Position numbers and translations under genes: made by a program. A stretch of DNA of 64,000 bases from Mycogone perniciosa (Eukaryota > Ascomycota > Sordariomycetes > Hypocreales > Hypocreaceae): positions 186,001 to 250,000 of the forward strand of contig JAOALB010000041.1 of assembly GCA_025331125.1 (NCBI GenBank), read 5' to 3'. Below the pieces are notes generated by a model, which saw nothing but the letters and a program-made list of their open reading frames with translations, made no database searches and was not told where the DNA came from. Positions 33,833 to 47,700 of the stretch are shown here, piece by piece. The first letter of the stretch is position 1; every line of letters starts with the position of its first letter.

Positions 33833-36800
33833 ATGACACGTCTTTTGCAACAACCATGGAGCCTGGCGGTAGGCCTTGTGCTGGCATTGCAGGCCTCTGC
33901 CACGCCTTCTGTGAATGTCGGCATGAATGCAGCATTTCATGCTGGCCCATATCTGCTTGAACTCCTGTACTGCTGATTCCGCCACCCAGTTTCATATACT
34001 CTCTGGAATACTAAGACGCTGGTAGGGAAACCGCAGCAGGAGAAAACTCCTCATCCTATTTTCCGCTCTTGGACCGAATTGCAAGTGGCCACTTTACTTC
34101 GGCTTCCTCTGACGCTACTCTGTATGCTGAGTTCCTCGATGTCTTACGCGGGGACGGCCATATTACCAGCCCCGAGGCCTTGTCAACTTTCAATCTCGCC
34201 CTCTCGTTGCGCTCGGCAGCTCCCAGGATAGAAGCCCATTATCAATACTACTCGACTGAAGTTGAGACTGCTATCAAGGAACCTCCAAGCTCGGAGTGCA
34301 TAAACTGGGTGCTTCTCGATAGCAAACAATATTGTACTCCGGAGTTGGACAAAAGTGTCAAGGATGGTTTGTTTTTTGCGTAAGTATCTGCCATCCTGTA
34401 TAAAGTATATACTCTTACCAAGGCTCCAGACAAGTTAAGCAATTGCCGTTTGATCGAACACTTGGTGTTGGCAGAGAGGCCGTTCTCTATGCCGACCCGA
34501 CGTCACCTACCTTCGGATCTTTTCATGAACCACTAGTTAAGGCTGCAATGCACGGGGATCTAAAATATCGACTCCGATATCGCCGCATCGAAGAGACGTC
34601 TCTCACCAGTCTCCCTATCAGTGGATATGGGGTCGACCTGGCTCTGAAAAGGACAGATTACATCGTCATAGATGATCGGATAGCCACCCAAGATTCGGGA
34701 CAAAAGCCCCTTAGTTCGGATGCCATTCTGGATGAGACGGAGGATGTCGCTGATCTCAAGCCTTTGTCCATGTCCGAACTCTCCTCCCTGGGCATGAAAG
34801 CGGCATCATTTATCCTGAGGAGTGATGATCCATTCGAAACACTTGTCAAGTTAACACAGGATCTGCCGAAATTTTCAACATCGATCGCTGCACACAATGT
34901 ATCAGTCGAATTTTCAGAGGAATTCCAACAAAACCAATTACAAAGGCTACCGGCTGGTGACAATTACCTGTGGATGAATGGTGTTCAGGTTATTGAGCGC
35001 CAGATTGAGCCGTTTGCCCTGATTGAGATGCTCCGCCGTGAACGGAAACTTGTCGACGGTGTTCGTGCACTTGGCTTCAGTGGGAAACAAGCAATATCTC
35101 TCCTCGGACACCAAGAGGTAGCCAATGCTAAAGGAGGTGATGAACCATTGAGATATGATTGGACAGATAAACTGGAAGACGGGAGAGTACTCATATGGTT
35201 GAATGATCTTGAGAACGATAAACGCTATGCGGATTATCCAAAAGACTTGGCTTCGGTATGTAATAATGGTGGATTGGGAAGACTACTTGCTAATCTTGAA
35301 AAGTTGTTGCAACGAACATATCCTGGTCAACTGCCACCCATTGCGAGAAACATATTTACCATCGTTGTGCCTGTCGACATTTCAAACCCTGAAGACGTAG
35401 CTTTTGCTTCCCAATTGATGTCGTTTGTGTTTCGAGGGATCCCTGTTCGAGTGGGGTTGGTCCCTCTCACTTCGACAGCAGATGCCGTCACCCAAGCTAA
35501 GGTGATATATCACTTAATCGAGAATTACGGTATTGAGGTTCTCGATACATATCTTAAAGGACTCCAAGAATTGTCTAAAGAGTCAGCGGATGAGAATCTA
35601 TTCGAGAGCACAGTCGAGAGCCGACAGTTACTTCCGAATTCCGAAAAGATGACCCTCTCTGAGATCCTTCACGCAGACTCATATGCACAACAAGCCAAAC
35701 TTGCTAATCGGTGGACCAATCGGTTGAGAGCGGACACTAAAAACCGTCCACTCTTCGTCAACGGGATAGCAATCCCCCATGATAGGAATTGGATGCAAGC
35801 TATGGGCATACGTTTAAATGAAGACCTTCAAACTGTTCAAAAGGGAGTCTTTCATGGAACTATCGAGGAGGACACGTGGGTTCCGGGGATGTTCCTCGAA
35901 AAAGCGGCTACTCGACGCAACGCTTACATAGTGCCCGAAGATGAAAAAGAGCTTCGGTTGCTAGATGTCAACAGGGTTTATACCGAACATTCAGACCTAT
36001 TTGACCAAATTCCTGCCCTTGAATCATCTTCCGAATCGACAAGAGAGAACTGGGCGGTAGTGACAGTTCTTGCCGATATGACCGAAAATGAAGGCCAAAA
36101 GCTCGCCCTCTCTGCACTGGAGTTCAAACGCAATAACCCTGGCGTACGAATGGATTTTGTCCACAATCCCGCCGCACCCACTGGCGCTTCTGCTGTGAAT
36201 GCAGCCCTAAAGGCCAATGAGGGAATACTCCGCGAGATCGAGACGCTGGGTGAGCTAGAAAGTCTAATTAAGACAAATGGTGAGGATGTTGGAGGAATCA
36301 ACTACCACCAAGCCCTGGAAGAATTCCTTGGTATTTCCAAGGCGCTCCCAGGTTCTCAGATGGTGATGTTGAACGGGAGAGTCGTAGGCCCCATCACACC
36401 AGAGTCTGCCTTCGATGCCGACGACTTCCAGCAGCTCCTCAAGTTTGAGCAGAATAGTCGAATCTTATCTGTATACGCAGCTATCGACGATCTTGGCTTA
36501 GCTGAGAAGCTCTCTAGCCCACTTGCTGCGGCCAAGTTAACATCTATTACCGCTCTTTCGACAACTTCCGATTTACCAGAAGGGATATTCGAGTCTACTC
36601 CTGCCATCCGATCCAGCCTTTACTGTACTTGGCATTCAAAACATAGCACCATTGAAGTGGGAAATGAGGAAACCGCAAGCATCCATCTTGTCGGACTCCT
36701 CAACCCAGTAAGCGAGCAGGGTCAGAAATGGGCTCCTATTCTGAAGGTGCTGTCCGAACTTGATGGGGTTCACGTCAAACTCTTCATGAATCCCAGGGAA

Positions 36801-38441
36801 CAGATAGATGAACTGCCAGTGAAGCGTTTTTTTCGGTATGTGCTGGAATCTAAGCCTTCTTTCAATGAAGACGGTAAAGTCAAAGGATTGGTGGCTACTT
36901 TTAAGGGGCTGCCATCGGAAGCTCTTTTGACTGCTGCCATGGACGTGCCGCCGGCATGGCTCGTGGCACCACAAGTTTCAGCCCACGATCTGGACAACAT
37001 CAAGCTGAGCTCCATCAAATCAGATGTGGATGCCACATATGTGTTGAAGCATATTCTTATTGAGGGACACTCGAGAGAGGGCGTAGGGTCACCACCACGA
37101 GGCGCCCAACTTGTGCTTGCTACTGAAAAGGATCCTCTTTTGACAGACACCATCATCATGTCCAACCTAGGCTTTTTCCAGTTCAAGGCAAATCCCGGAT
37201 TCTACAACATCCAGTTGAAGGAGGGACGAAGTGCAGATATATATGAGATCGAAAGCATCGGTGCTCGGGGATGGAATCCAGTACCCGGCGATAACGGTAC
37301 TGAGCTAGCATTGATGGACTTCCAAGGCACGACTTTGTATCCGCGTCTCAAGCGACGGCCTGGTATGGAAAAGGAAGATGTCTTGCAAGAAGGAGAAGCT
37401 CGAAGCGACAGCATTGTCTCCAAGGGCCTCAAATTCGCGGAGGGGCTCTTTGGGGGTCTCGCTAAGGCCAAGTCGGTCTCTGAAAAAGAACATGCTGAAA
37501 TCAACATCTTCTCAGTGGCAAGCGGTCATCTCTATGAGCGCATGCTCAACATTATGATGGTTTCGGTCATGCGTCACACCAAGCACACCGTCAAGTTCTG
37601 GTTCATCGAACAGTTTCTTTCGCCATCTTTCAAGGATTTTATCCCACACTTGGCGCAAGAGTATGGTTTCAAGTACGAGATGGTATCATATAAATGGCCT
37701 CACTGGCTGCGACAGCAGAAGGAGAAGCAGCGTGAGATCTGGGGCTACAAAATTCTGTTCTTGGACGTGCTATTCCCGCTGTCACTAGATAAGGTCATCT
37801 TCGTGGACGCTGACCAAATTGTCCGGACGGACATGCTGGACCTGGTAAACTACGACCTTCAAGGAGCGCCCTACGGATTCACCCCAATGTGCGATTCGCG
37901 TGTTGAGATGGAGGGTTTCCGCTTCTGGAAGCAAGGCTATTGGGCCAATTACCTCCGCGGTCTCCCTTACCACATCTCAGCTCTCTATGTCGTTGACCTA
38001 CGGCGCTTCCGTGAACTTGCCGCCGGAGACCGGCTCAGGCAGCAGTATCACTCCCTGTCCGCCGACCCAGGCAGCCTGGCGAACCTGGACCAGGATCTAC
38101 CTAACCACATGCAATTTTACATTCCCATCCACAGCCTGCCGCAGGAGTGGCTTTGGTGCGAGACATGGTGCAGTGACGAGAGCCTAGGCCAGGCTCGCAC
38201 AATCGATCTATGCAACAACCCGCAAACAAAGGAGCCCAAACTTGACCGTGCCAGAAGACAGGTGCCTGAGTGGACTGTATACGACGACGAAATTGCGGCC
38301 TTGGACCGACGCCGTAAAGGAGAGACGGTGGCGACAAGCAGCGGAGCCGGCGCATCATCCCCTCAGAATGGCAAGCAGGAGGAGACGAACACCAAGAGTC
38401 GCAGGTTTGAAGAGGGTGTCCATACGATTGATGAGCTGTAG
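33833..38441 (+). CDS. UDP-glucose:glycoprotein glucosyltransferase (UGGT, GT24)
   Basis: Three exons, 33833-33966, 34026-34379 and 34430-38441, with phase-2 introns, give 1,499 residues, normal for UGGT. A signal peptide leads in (MTRLLQQPWSLAVGLVLALQASA). It is followed by the conserved VNVGMNAAFHAGPYLLELLE and the thioredoxin-like folding-sensor domains over about 1,100 residues. The C-terminal GT24 domain shows HTVKFWFIEQFLSPSFKDF, WGYKILFLDVLFP, the DxD metal site FVDADQIVRTDM and FYIPIHSLPQEWLWCETWC. The enzyme reglucosylates misfolded N-glycoproteins in the ER so that calnexin can rebind them. The C-terminus is IDEL, a non-canonical version of HDEL/KDEL. Intron 1 has an unusual GTACTG donor but is frame-consistent. 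Confidence 0.94.
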
Positions 38442-39511
38442 AGGGGGGAACTAGTCTCAGACGTGTTCATCTCGGATGCCGTTTATTCGATCATGTTCGT
38501 CACATTGTATAAACTCACCGTATGCAGAGAGGCATTCTGCCAAATGGAAATGATTTATTCATTGCGTCGTTGCCTCGTTATATGCGTCGTCATATGTGTG
38601 ACCCCCCTAGCATTTGACACTAGATTATCCCATACGACATCGATGCCAAGTCATAATCCTTTCGTATTCATACATCATGGCTAAAGTCTCATACCTTATA
38701 GCTCACTTCCAAATAATGCCCAAAGATCCCCTCTTCTCACACATAAAGATCTGCCAGCTCAAGAAACACCACCAGCAGCAAGGTAGGGTAAGGAAGATGA
38801 TAACAAGGTCTTTGTTCCCACAAGATGATAAAGCCACCAAAAACAAAAGACCATCTGAGTACACGGTTGCTCCCTCCCATGTTACTCTTCCCAACGAGAT
38901 TTGATTCATCTTCCAGGATAACAGAAAGAAAACGATTGTAGTACAATCTCTTTGTTTGCTGGGGTTAGATCTTGGGCTCTGGAATGGAGCGAATGCGAGC
39001 GAAGAGAAGCAGTGTGCCAGTCCCCTCAGGCATAGAGTGTCAAGCGGTGGGATGGCGTTGAATAATAGACAATTCTGCATAATCCCCGATCACGACATCA
39101 GGGTAACGCATAGAAAACAAAGGACAGAAAACCCTGGCAATATCCAACGAAGTTCAACGCCTCGTATATATGGTATCATTCATGTATAATCGCGTGCGGA
39201 AGTTTTTTTTTTTTTTTTGGGCATGATAAAACGATAAAGAGCGAATGGCGATGCAGGGAATTATCTTCAACCACTCCTCACTTCGGAGCGTAATGTGATG
39301 CAGAAAGATAACCCCATCGACGCCCCGTCTCGTGTGCTGAGAACTCGTGTGGCGAATGCATGGCGCATAGGCCTTTGCGGCTAAGGTGTTTAAGAAGGCG
39401 ACAATAAAGAGTGGGACAACCATCGGCAGTCGTATATTCTGGCATTTCCAACAGCCCATCGCAGTTGACGGGGTATCTGCTGGGCAAAGAGAATATACAC
39501 GGAGACAGTCG
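38442..39511. other. Convergent intergenic region, UGGT / wc-1
   Basis: About 1.07 kb between two stop codons. A run of 16 T lies at 39203-39218. Minus-strand frames near 38737-39080 encode short hydrophobic peptides that I do not recognise. No supported gene. Confidence 0.6.
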
Positions 39512-42500
39512 CTAAGTTTGACTGCTTTCACGCTCCTCTCGAATTGATGCCATTGCTGAACCAATGGCACCAGCGGTTAAGGGGGGCTGGCTCGGTGGTG
39601 GCATTGTTGACGTGTACTGGCCTGTAGCTGAAGTCGCGCCACTCGGTGCTGTGACAGCCTTATTTAGTTGGGCCGGGTCAATGCCACTGTCACCGCTGCC
39701 AGCGCCAGGATTTGGCGTTTCACTGCGGTGCAACGGGGAAGAGTGAATAGGGGATGCCGACTTCTTGCTCTGAGAGTCACCGTTGCCGTTGCCGTTGCCG
39801 TTACCATTACTACGAGTAGAGTTGCGAGGAGAAACCCGCCCAGTCTGATATTCCAGTCAGTCAGTGTGTCTGATGCTTCTGATATCGATTACTAGTCGCA
39901 AGCTGGGGCTCCTACCTGTTTTGCCCAACGCAGACCACAGCTGTTGCAAAGATCTCTCTGACCGCTAGGTCCTCTCCTCCATTCCGGAGTATTTTTGGTA
40001 TGACAGTTGGCGCAATCTCGAATGACATTTCCGACGCCTTTTCTCCTTTTCCTCTTCTTTTTATTGGAGAGTAAGCCGCCAAGCTCTTCCGCAAGGATGC
40101 GGTTTACCTTCTCCATTTGCCGCAGCTCAAATTGCCAACTCGAGCATTTGGTAGTCCTAAGCTCATCAAAAATGTTGTCATGTGATGCTAGAGCAGCATC
40201 CTGTGTCCCTGGAACAAGAGCTCCGCCTGTGGGTTGTTGATTATCGCCTGGCTGGTTGGTTTCAGTTTTCATGGATGCCCCAAGAGATCTGGTACTACCA
40301 GCAACAGATGCCGCCCCAATATTTCGTGACGAGGCTTTTAGTAGTTTCGTTTGGGCTAGTAAGAAGGAAGGCTTCTGCCCCTCAGAGGCATCACCAGGAT
40401 ACAATGTCGTCTGAGCTTGAAGCCCTTGCCCTCGACGATTCAGAACCTCATGCTTGCAAGTCGCAATTTTGCCTCTCCTTGTTTTCTCAATGGCCCGGCC
40501 AAATTCCGGTCGTGACTCTTTGCGCATTAGCTCATGAATACTTGTCCCAACCAAAGACTCAGGCTGCAGGTCAAGTAGTGACCTAACATTGGATGAAACA
40601 GACAGAAACATTCCGGATGTAGAGAGTTTGGTCCACATTTCGCTATCACCGATGCCACCGTTTGCTTCAAGAGCGCGGCGGCTGAGAGCAAAGACGGGAC
40701 GTTTCCGGCCAACGAGTATGATGCACTTGCGTCCTTTTCCATGCTCAACAAACAACGATCCATGACTCTCGAACCACGTATAACCGCTTTGCTTTCTTCG
40801 TATTCTAAAGACTATGTTGACTTGATTGCCAGCTGTGGCATCCTTCAATTCGCGTGTTACAGGCACGATGTCAGACGGGTGGCAAACAGAAGATAGGGAG
40901 TTGCCGACGAGCTCGTTAGCATCGTATTCGAGCACACGCTTACAAGCAGGTGACAGGTAAAGGATGAGTCCCTTCAGTGACAAGACGTGAATCACGTCAT
41001 CCGTGTTCTCCAGAAGCATCTTATCCCAAGATTGTTTATGCCAGTCGGACACTAGGCCGTTCGGGTTGAATTGCTGTAGGAGTGTAGACACATCATCCAC
41101 ACCAAGAGTTTGGCCGTTCTCAGGCTCCCATTGATTCGAAGGTGGAGGGTTCCATATATACTGGCCGATGTCGCTATGCTTGTAGTTGACTCTGACACCG
41201 CCCACTTCCTGGCCAGCGATGGCGTCAGGACACTCGACCAGGTCAATTTGGAATCCAATAAAGTACCTAATCTCTTCAGTATCCCATGGTATGGGTATCA
41301 TGGTAAGGAGGTTAAGGAATGGCTTCCCTCCCTTGCGGTAGTTGATCAAGCTCTGCTGGACCTCTCGCCCTTCTTGAATATTTTGCTTGAGATTGTACAC
41401 GGCACCATCGTCAACAAACTCTCGCTTGGAGCCGGCCTCAACCTTGCCGTCTGGTGACTGGAGAAATCGGCAATTTTGCCCGACAATCTCATGGCGACTG
41501 TAGCCAGTGAGATTCTGAACATTGTCTGACACATAGATGATGGGGCAGTCGTTCATGGTAACGTCGCATACAACGAAGGCACAAGACAAGTCGACAGCGC
41601 CAAGCTGGATCTTGGGGTTTTTGCGGGTGGCGACCAGCCACAGAGCCTTGAGCATGTCGAAGCCGCTCTTGGAATATATGGTCTTTTCTTTGGATTGGTC
41701 TCTGGGAGTAGAAGCTGGAGTTGGGGCATCAGAGGAGCTATGCTGGGTCAGGCTCGTTGAGGAAGGATCTGGCTGGGGTGAGATGAAGGATGCTGCGGAG
41801 GGCATAGGACCTGATAGAGATGTAGGCATGTTGGGGGCAAAGTTGTCAATACCAGTATCGAGGTTTATGTTGTTAGCGGGACCAGAGTCGACTGGCGCGA
41901 ACTGTTGAGATGTGACGTTTATCATCTCTTCATCTTGATCACCGATAGCCCCGATGGCCCCAGTAGCATTATCGGGAGCGACATTGAGGGAACCACTATC
42001 GGGGTTCATGGTTATGGAGAAGTCGCTGGCAACGGGGGCAATTTGGTTTTGGTTGTACTGAGCACCGATGGATCCAGCGCTAGAATTGGGTCCTGGCCTA
42101 TTTGTAGGTGGAAAGAGATCCATAGCGGGAGCCTCGGTGGTCATCTGACCCATATCCATGTTGGCAAATTGAGAGGGCATCATAGTGCTCATAATGTCGG
42201 ATGAGACGACGGGAAAGCTGCCCTGGTAGTTACCCATCTGGTCTTGCATGTTGAGGTCGGCGTTGATGGAAGGGAAGGGAGCTGGCATTTGCTGGTCGAA
42301 CTGAAAGCTACTAAGATCATTGCTGCAATCACCAAATGTCATCATGCCGCCAGTGGCGATGGACGACATACGTCGAGGTGGTTGGTCGTGTGATATTGGG
42401 GGGGCTATATGGTGCCCAAACGCCTGTGGCATACTCCTCCGCCTTTGCATCTCGTGCTGACTGCCGCGCATCATATCATTTAGCTGTCCGCCAGGCATCG

Positions 42501-42723
42501 TGGTCTGGTCAGGAACCAGCTGATCGGACATGGTAGGTTGAGGTTGCCTTAGGTGCAACTGCAATTGAGCAGATGTGGTCGAGTCGGGGGTTGGTATACG
42601 TAGGACATTTGAGTGAGGCTGGGTCGTCTGCCGATCTCTGGCTTGCTGTTCCTGAAGTTGATGGGACAGTCGGCGCTGCAGCTCCTCAGCGGGCAACTGG
42701 TTTGGTGGATAAAAGCCTTCCAT
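39512..42723 (-). CDS. wc-1: White collar-1 blue-light photoreceptor and GATA transcription factor
   Basis: Two exons, 42723-39916 and 39844-39512, join in phase 0 and give 1,046 residues. The N-terminal 350 residues are Gln/Met/Pro-rich. The LOV domain spans about 380-500, with the photoactive cysteine in GQNCRFLQ (about Cys418), the residue that forms the flavin adduct. Two further PAS domains lie at about 570-675 and 690-795. A basic NLS-like block (KKKRKRRK, about 888-895) and the GATA finger follow: C-x2-C-x18-C-x2-C from Cys904 to Cys929 (CANCHTKNTPEWRRGPSGQR, then DLCNSCG). The intron falls right after the finger (RWAKQ). The C-terminal tail has an Asn-Gly run coded by a hexamer repeat. 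With WC-2 it forms the complex driving light and clock genes. An upstream in-frame extension before the ATG at 42723 is open, so a longer N-terminus is possible. Confidence 0.95.
39778..39803. repeat. Hexanucleotide repeat coding Asn-Gly in wc-1
   Basis: About four CGTTGC/CGTTAC units on the plus strand encode consecutive Asn-Gly pairs just downstream of the WC-1 zinc finger. Confidence 0.8.
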
Positions 42724-44751
42724 GGCAGCAGCATTTGGCTGAACGGCCTCGGCCTGTAGACCGCCTCTGGGATCGCAAAACGATGGCGAAGGAACGGAAC
42801 TAGCTCCTTATCACGGCCACTGATTCGCAGGTGTTTCGTTCTCGATGGCTGGATAAGAAAGAGGGCGAGATGGTGGGTTCGGGATTGAACAAAGGCGGAA
42901 TGGAGCTGTTGTGGTGTCGTGGGCGATGAAGGAATTCAGGCTGCGTGCGGCAGGCGTACTGCGGGTGTGCTAGTGGCGGGCTGGCCCCCTAAGCGTTATG
43001 CAGCGGTTGTAATCGTGGCCGTTCTGATAATCGCGATCGCTTCAATTGATGAATGGCGTTGCAGAGGGTGATGGCTGCGATTGCGATACTCCGTCTTCTT
43101 CTAGCGTACTCGCGGTTGCGGCGGGGATGAACGGATAGAATAGCGACAGGTGTGTCCGTCTGTGAGGAGGGGAAACCAAGAACTACTCAATATTTGCCTC
43201 CTTCCGACAAGCACCAGCAGCGCAAGGCAGTAAGCAGGTTTGCTTGCTATGCTTCCGGTTGGGGTGTTTGGGCAAAGAAACAAAGCAGCTTGGAGAAGTG
43301 TCCCCGAAAAGGTTGGGTAATATAAGAATAATACAGCTACCAGCAGCTGTCACAAGAGTTTCCGGAGACAAATTACCTAAATACTCATTTCTCCAGACCA
43401 GATTGGTACAACTATTCTATGTTATGTACGGAGCACTACCTCCTATGTAGGTATGAGTACGAAGTACTCCGTACCTAGTAGTACACCGTATAGTACCGGA
43501 TACTCTATGCTTTAGTACCTACATCAAAGGAAGTACCTAGTACTTACATTTCAAGTCAACCTGGTCGTACCTACCTTAGTAGTACATTATGAACTCTTCG
43601 TAAGAAATCACTACTGGTCAGGGAAGGGAAAGGCACTGAGGCACTACCTACAGGTAGATAGTAAATAATACATTGCCAGCTAACTTAAGAAAGCTATAAA
43701 GGGCAAGCGAACAGTATGTACATTGGTAGGTAGTACGAAGTATACCTTAGTAGTACCTAAGTAGTTCCTACTTTATACAGACTGCGACCCTAATGAGTGG
43801 CAAAAGTTCTGATGTGAGTGAGTGCCAGAGAGGTGGGGCAGTTTTGGTGATTGGGCATGATATTATGATAAAAATAGATACTTCATACTCCGTACTCCGT
43901 ACGGAGTACATATATACAGATCCTTATCTCTACTCTGCATAATTATACATGCATACGAAGTATTAGTACTACTCCGTACTACTCCGTACTACTATTCAAG
44001 TCCTCATAAAGACGACACATAGTTATTTACTCAGGGATAGGGGCAAGGTGCCAGATGATAGAATTTCCTCCATGGAGTAATAATGCATACGCGTACTCGT
44101 ACCAGTACAGCAGGGCCCTTGATAGGTGCGGATGTTAAGAGTTAGGACAATAGGAATCTGACATAGTTCGTAAAGCAGTTGCACGCTTGTTGCAAGTATA
44201 AACTCGGCCATTGGAGGCTCTGTTGCGGTCGAGTTAAAACTCAAAGCCGCAAATATTTTCGAATGTTTGATATATTCATAGTGTTCCGGGCCTGGAAACA
44301 TGTATCGCCATCACATTACCGCTGCTGAAATGTATTATCCGAAAATGCTTCTTCCAACATGTTGCCGACCATTGGCGCGTCTCTTCACTCTCAGACTGGG
44401 TCAGCCGCCGAATCTTAATCCTCTGGGGCCTATGTCCAGTCATTTGCCCTGTCGGCAAACTTGCCCCATCGATTTGCCGCCTGAAAGGATCGCGCTGGTG
44501 CTGTACGGCTCCTTCGCCACTTCATAAACCATCGTAGTTACACCTCCCTTCATAGGGTCTGACCGTGACATGACATAGCGTGTAGCGCTTCTTGGTATCA
44601 TCTTACCCTGCTTTCCTCATACTCATGTCTAAGTTGACTTTCTTCTCCTACTCCTCTCCCACCTCCCCGTCCTCCGATATCCACCTGTCCAGAAACTTCT
44701 TCTCCGGAGTATGACATGTTCCAGGAATTCTCATCCACGAAGTCCAGGCCC
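42724..44751. other. Intergenic region, wc-1 promoter side, rich in palindromic words
   Basis: About 2 kb between two minus-strand genes, holding the wc-1 promoter and the KAP121 3' flank. From 43430 to 43995 it is unusually dense in TACTCCGTA, TACGAAGTA and TAGTACCTA words. No gene is seen. Confidence 0.6.
43430..43995. repeat. Dense field of palindromic TACGGAGTA/TACGAAGTA/TAGTACCTA words
   Basis: The field includes TACGAAGTACTCCGTAC near 43458, several TAGTACCTA/TAGGTAC words at 43500-43760, the perfect 18-nt palindrome GTACTCCGTACGGAGTAC at 43892-43909, and three TACTACTCCGTA-like words at 43960-43990. It lies about 0.7-1.3 kb upstream of the wc-1 start. Confidence 0.8.
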
Positions 44752-47700
44752 TTAGCTGAAGTATCCCATAATAGTTCTCTGAGAGTCTGGGGAGAATTGT
44801 TGAAGTAGTGGCATCGGATCTACATTTGCGGCTGTCAGCAAGGCCTTGGTAGCCGCTGCGACACGGCTAGCCGTCTGTCCCTGTAGTGTTTCGGCTTCGA
44901 GTGCCTGTGCGATGAATACGAAGACCTTGCTAGCTTGGTTCATCACCACTGGGTGCTGTCTAGAAGCCTCACGTTAGCTGTACTCCTCTCATCTATTCAT
45001 TTCAGTCACTTACTGGTCAATCAACTCAGCCAAGTATGCATAGGCATAAGGCGCCGCTTCTTCGTCGTTGGTTACTGGCAGGGTATCGACCCACTGTGTG
45101 ATCACGGCTTGCGGATCTCCAACGCTGCCCGCATTGTAGTGAAGAATCTTCGCAATAGCAGCCGAGGCATTCTCTGTAGCATAGACATTGTCCTCATTCC
45201 TCGCATCAGGTACTTGAGTCACTTGGAAAAGGAATGGCACAGCACCACCGAGGAATTGGGACCATGCCGCCCCACCCCGGTGCGCAGCGACACCAACACC
45301 GTAGGCAGCTGCTTGTCGGATAGCTGCAGAGGAGTCTCGGCAACCATCAACGAGAGGCTGTTGGATGTAGTTGGCGTACCTGACGCTCTCCGGCCCGCAA
45401 TACTCTAGCACATCGTCCATGATGCAAAGACCCCACTGTCGTTGAGTGGAATCCGATGATGTAAGGAATCCTTCGTACGTTGACATAAGACGCTCCCAAG
45501 CCGGTAGGAACGCGGCACCGTGGTTCTTGAAAATAGAGTGGAATGCCTTGTTCATATCAGATAATAGTGTCTGGTCATCTTCAATCGCCATCAGCGTCTC
45601 TTCAGCTTCATCCTCGACATCGTCAGCCGTAGCGCCTTCCTTCGCCTCGGCGCGTTCCGCCACCCGATCTTTATAATCCTCAAGAGCGGAGAGGACGGAA
45701 TCGATGAAACGGTTCATATGGTCTGCAGTAAGACAATCCTTGCCAAGAACTTGCAGAGACTCATAGAAGCATTGGTACATCTCAGCCAACGTATCGATCG
45801 CTGGCTCGGCGGTAAGCACCTCCAAAAGTTTGCCCACGGTGGCGTTCCAAAGCCCTGCGAGCTCGTTTGAAGGGCTACCGTATGCCTTCTTATAGGAGCT
45901 TAGAAGTTGTGGCACTAACTTCGCAGAGATGTAGCGAACGGGGTCGTGGAAGAAGAAGGAAAGACCTGGCAAAGCAACCTTCTCCATTATATTTGCAACG
46001 AATGGTGCGAAAGCGCCCTCAAGGACCTGTGCGTAGACAACCAAGAGCTCGATAGCCATGTGTTTATCGTCCATGGTGCTTGTCCGTATGCCAATCATCT
46101 TTCCTTTTAGAGGCACAAACTCCCAGCCGTCTTCACCTTGCATCTGTTCCGCCTGCTCGTCGTCGTCCAGCAGTTGGATGTCTGGCTTCGCCATGGCCAA
46201 CTCCAGAAGCGGCGGCATAACGTTTTCGAGGAAAGGTATGAAATCAGCGCCAAGCACACGGCACATCCGACCCCAGCAGTGCATCAAGTATTGGGCCTGG
46301 GGATCATCTGGGTCTGTAATCCCGGTCTGAATGTGAGCCAAGAGATTGACAAGAGTCATTGCATCCTGCCCAAGTCGCTCTTTGCCAACTGCAAGGGCGA
46401 TTAGGGTAGCACACTCCATGGCCTTGGCACGCAAGAGCCGATATTCCTTCTCATTCTGGTTCTGAAGCACGTTGACCAAAAGAGGCATCAATGTGTCATA
46501 GTACTTGGCGAATGCCGCTTCGGCAGCATCGGCAATGGTGGCGATAGTGGACAAGGCTTGCTCTTGTACGAATCGCTTTTCGCTCTGGAGTAACTGAAAT
46601 AGACGAGAGAGTAGCTCGTCCAGATAGGGCTCAAGTATAGATTTTTCTGCCTCTTCGCAGAAGTTGACCAGGGCAGCGGCAGCGTGCGACTTCACACGGG
46701 CCTCTGGTGAGTTGAGTACGGGAATGATGGCCTTTAGCACTCGGTCATAACAATCACTCTGCATCTTTGGCGCGAAATCAGTGCTCATCTGTCCCAGAGC
46801 GTTGCAGCCAGCCCAGCGCACACGCGGATGCGGATCCTGAAGAGCAGGAATGACTAAGTCGAGCACTTGACTGAGCTCCCCAATCATGAGGTCCCGGCAA
46901 CCCTCCGAAATGGCGGAGATGGCCATGAGAGCTGCGTGGCGATCCCTCCAGGCCATCGAAGTCATCATGCGAGGAAGCCAGTTGAATGTAGGAGCCAGGA
47001 TCGTCTGGCCACCTAGCTTGTTAGCAATGCGGTCCATAGTCTGTTCCCCAGCAACATGGTTTTGGTCACTCTCGTCGGCTTCGAGCTATAGCTGCTTATC
47101 AGAATGTGGTTTCCGGACTTGGGCAACACCAGGGATTCGCTCACATCATCAGAAGCTAGCCACTCCGCTGCATCGTCATCGTCCTCACCAAGATCTGTCA
47201 TTAAGCTGAGACACTGGGTGATCATGTCGGTTGTATAGGACGCATCTTTTCGGCACATTGACGGCGCATAATCAGCAAAGGTGGCCATTAGCTCCAAGGC
47301 ATTCTGCCTGCAGATGTTATCCAGCTCCTTATCTTGGATGACGGAAATATTGAACTGAACAAGATTGTGGAAGAGTGGCTTAAACATTTTTGGTGCGGTT
47401 TCTGCCAGGTCGATGAGGGCCACGAGAGCCTTGCTGAGGTCGTCTGAATCTTGAGTATCTTTGATCGGGGGAAGGATGTTGAGCACGTCGGGAATCAAGG
47501 CATAGTACTTAGATTGACCTTTCTTGCTGATGGTTCTGAAGAAAGATGCAAAGGCATCCATGGCGGCCAGGCGGACCTATTCGAAGCGGTTAATCGCTTG
47601 CTGGGGCAAGGTTAGTGGACTGGGAGCGCACCTGGACGGCATCATCCTTGAATCCTCTTTGGAAAGCCTGGATAACTGCTTCTTCGTGCTGCTTCTCAAT

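Noticed and set aside
38703..39080. Hydrophobic minus-strand frames between UGGT and wc-1 that could suggest a small membrane peptide
   Set aside because: I compared them by eye with Pmp3-, Ost4- and Kish-type small proteins and saw no match. The region fits 3' flanks of two convergent genes.
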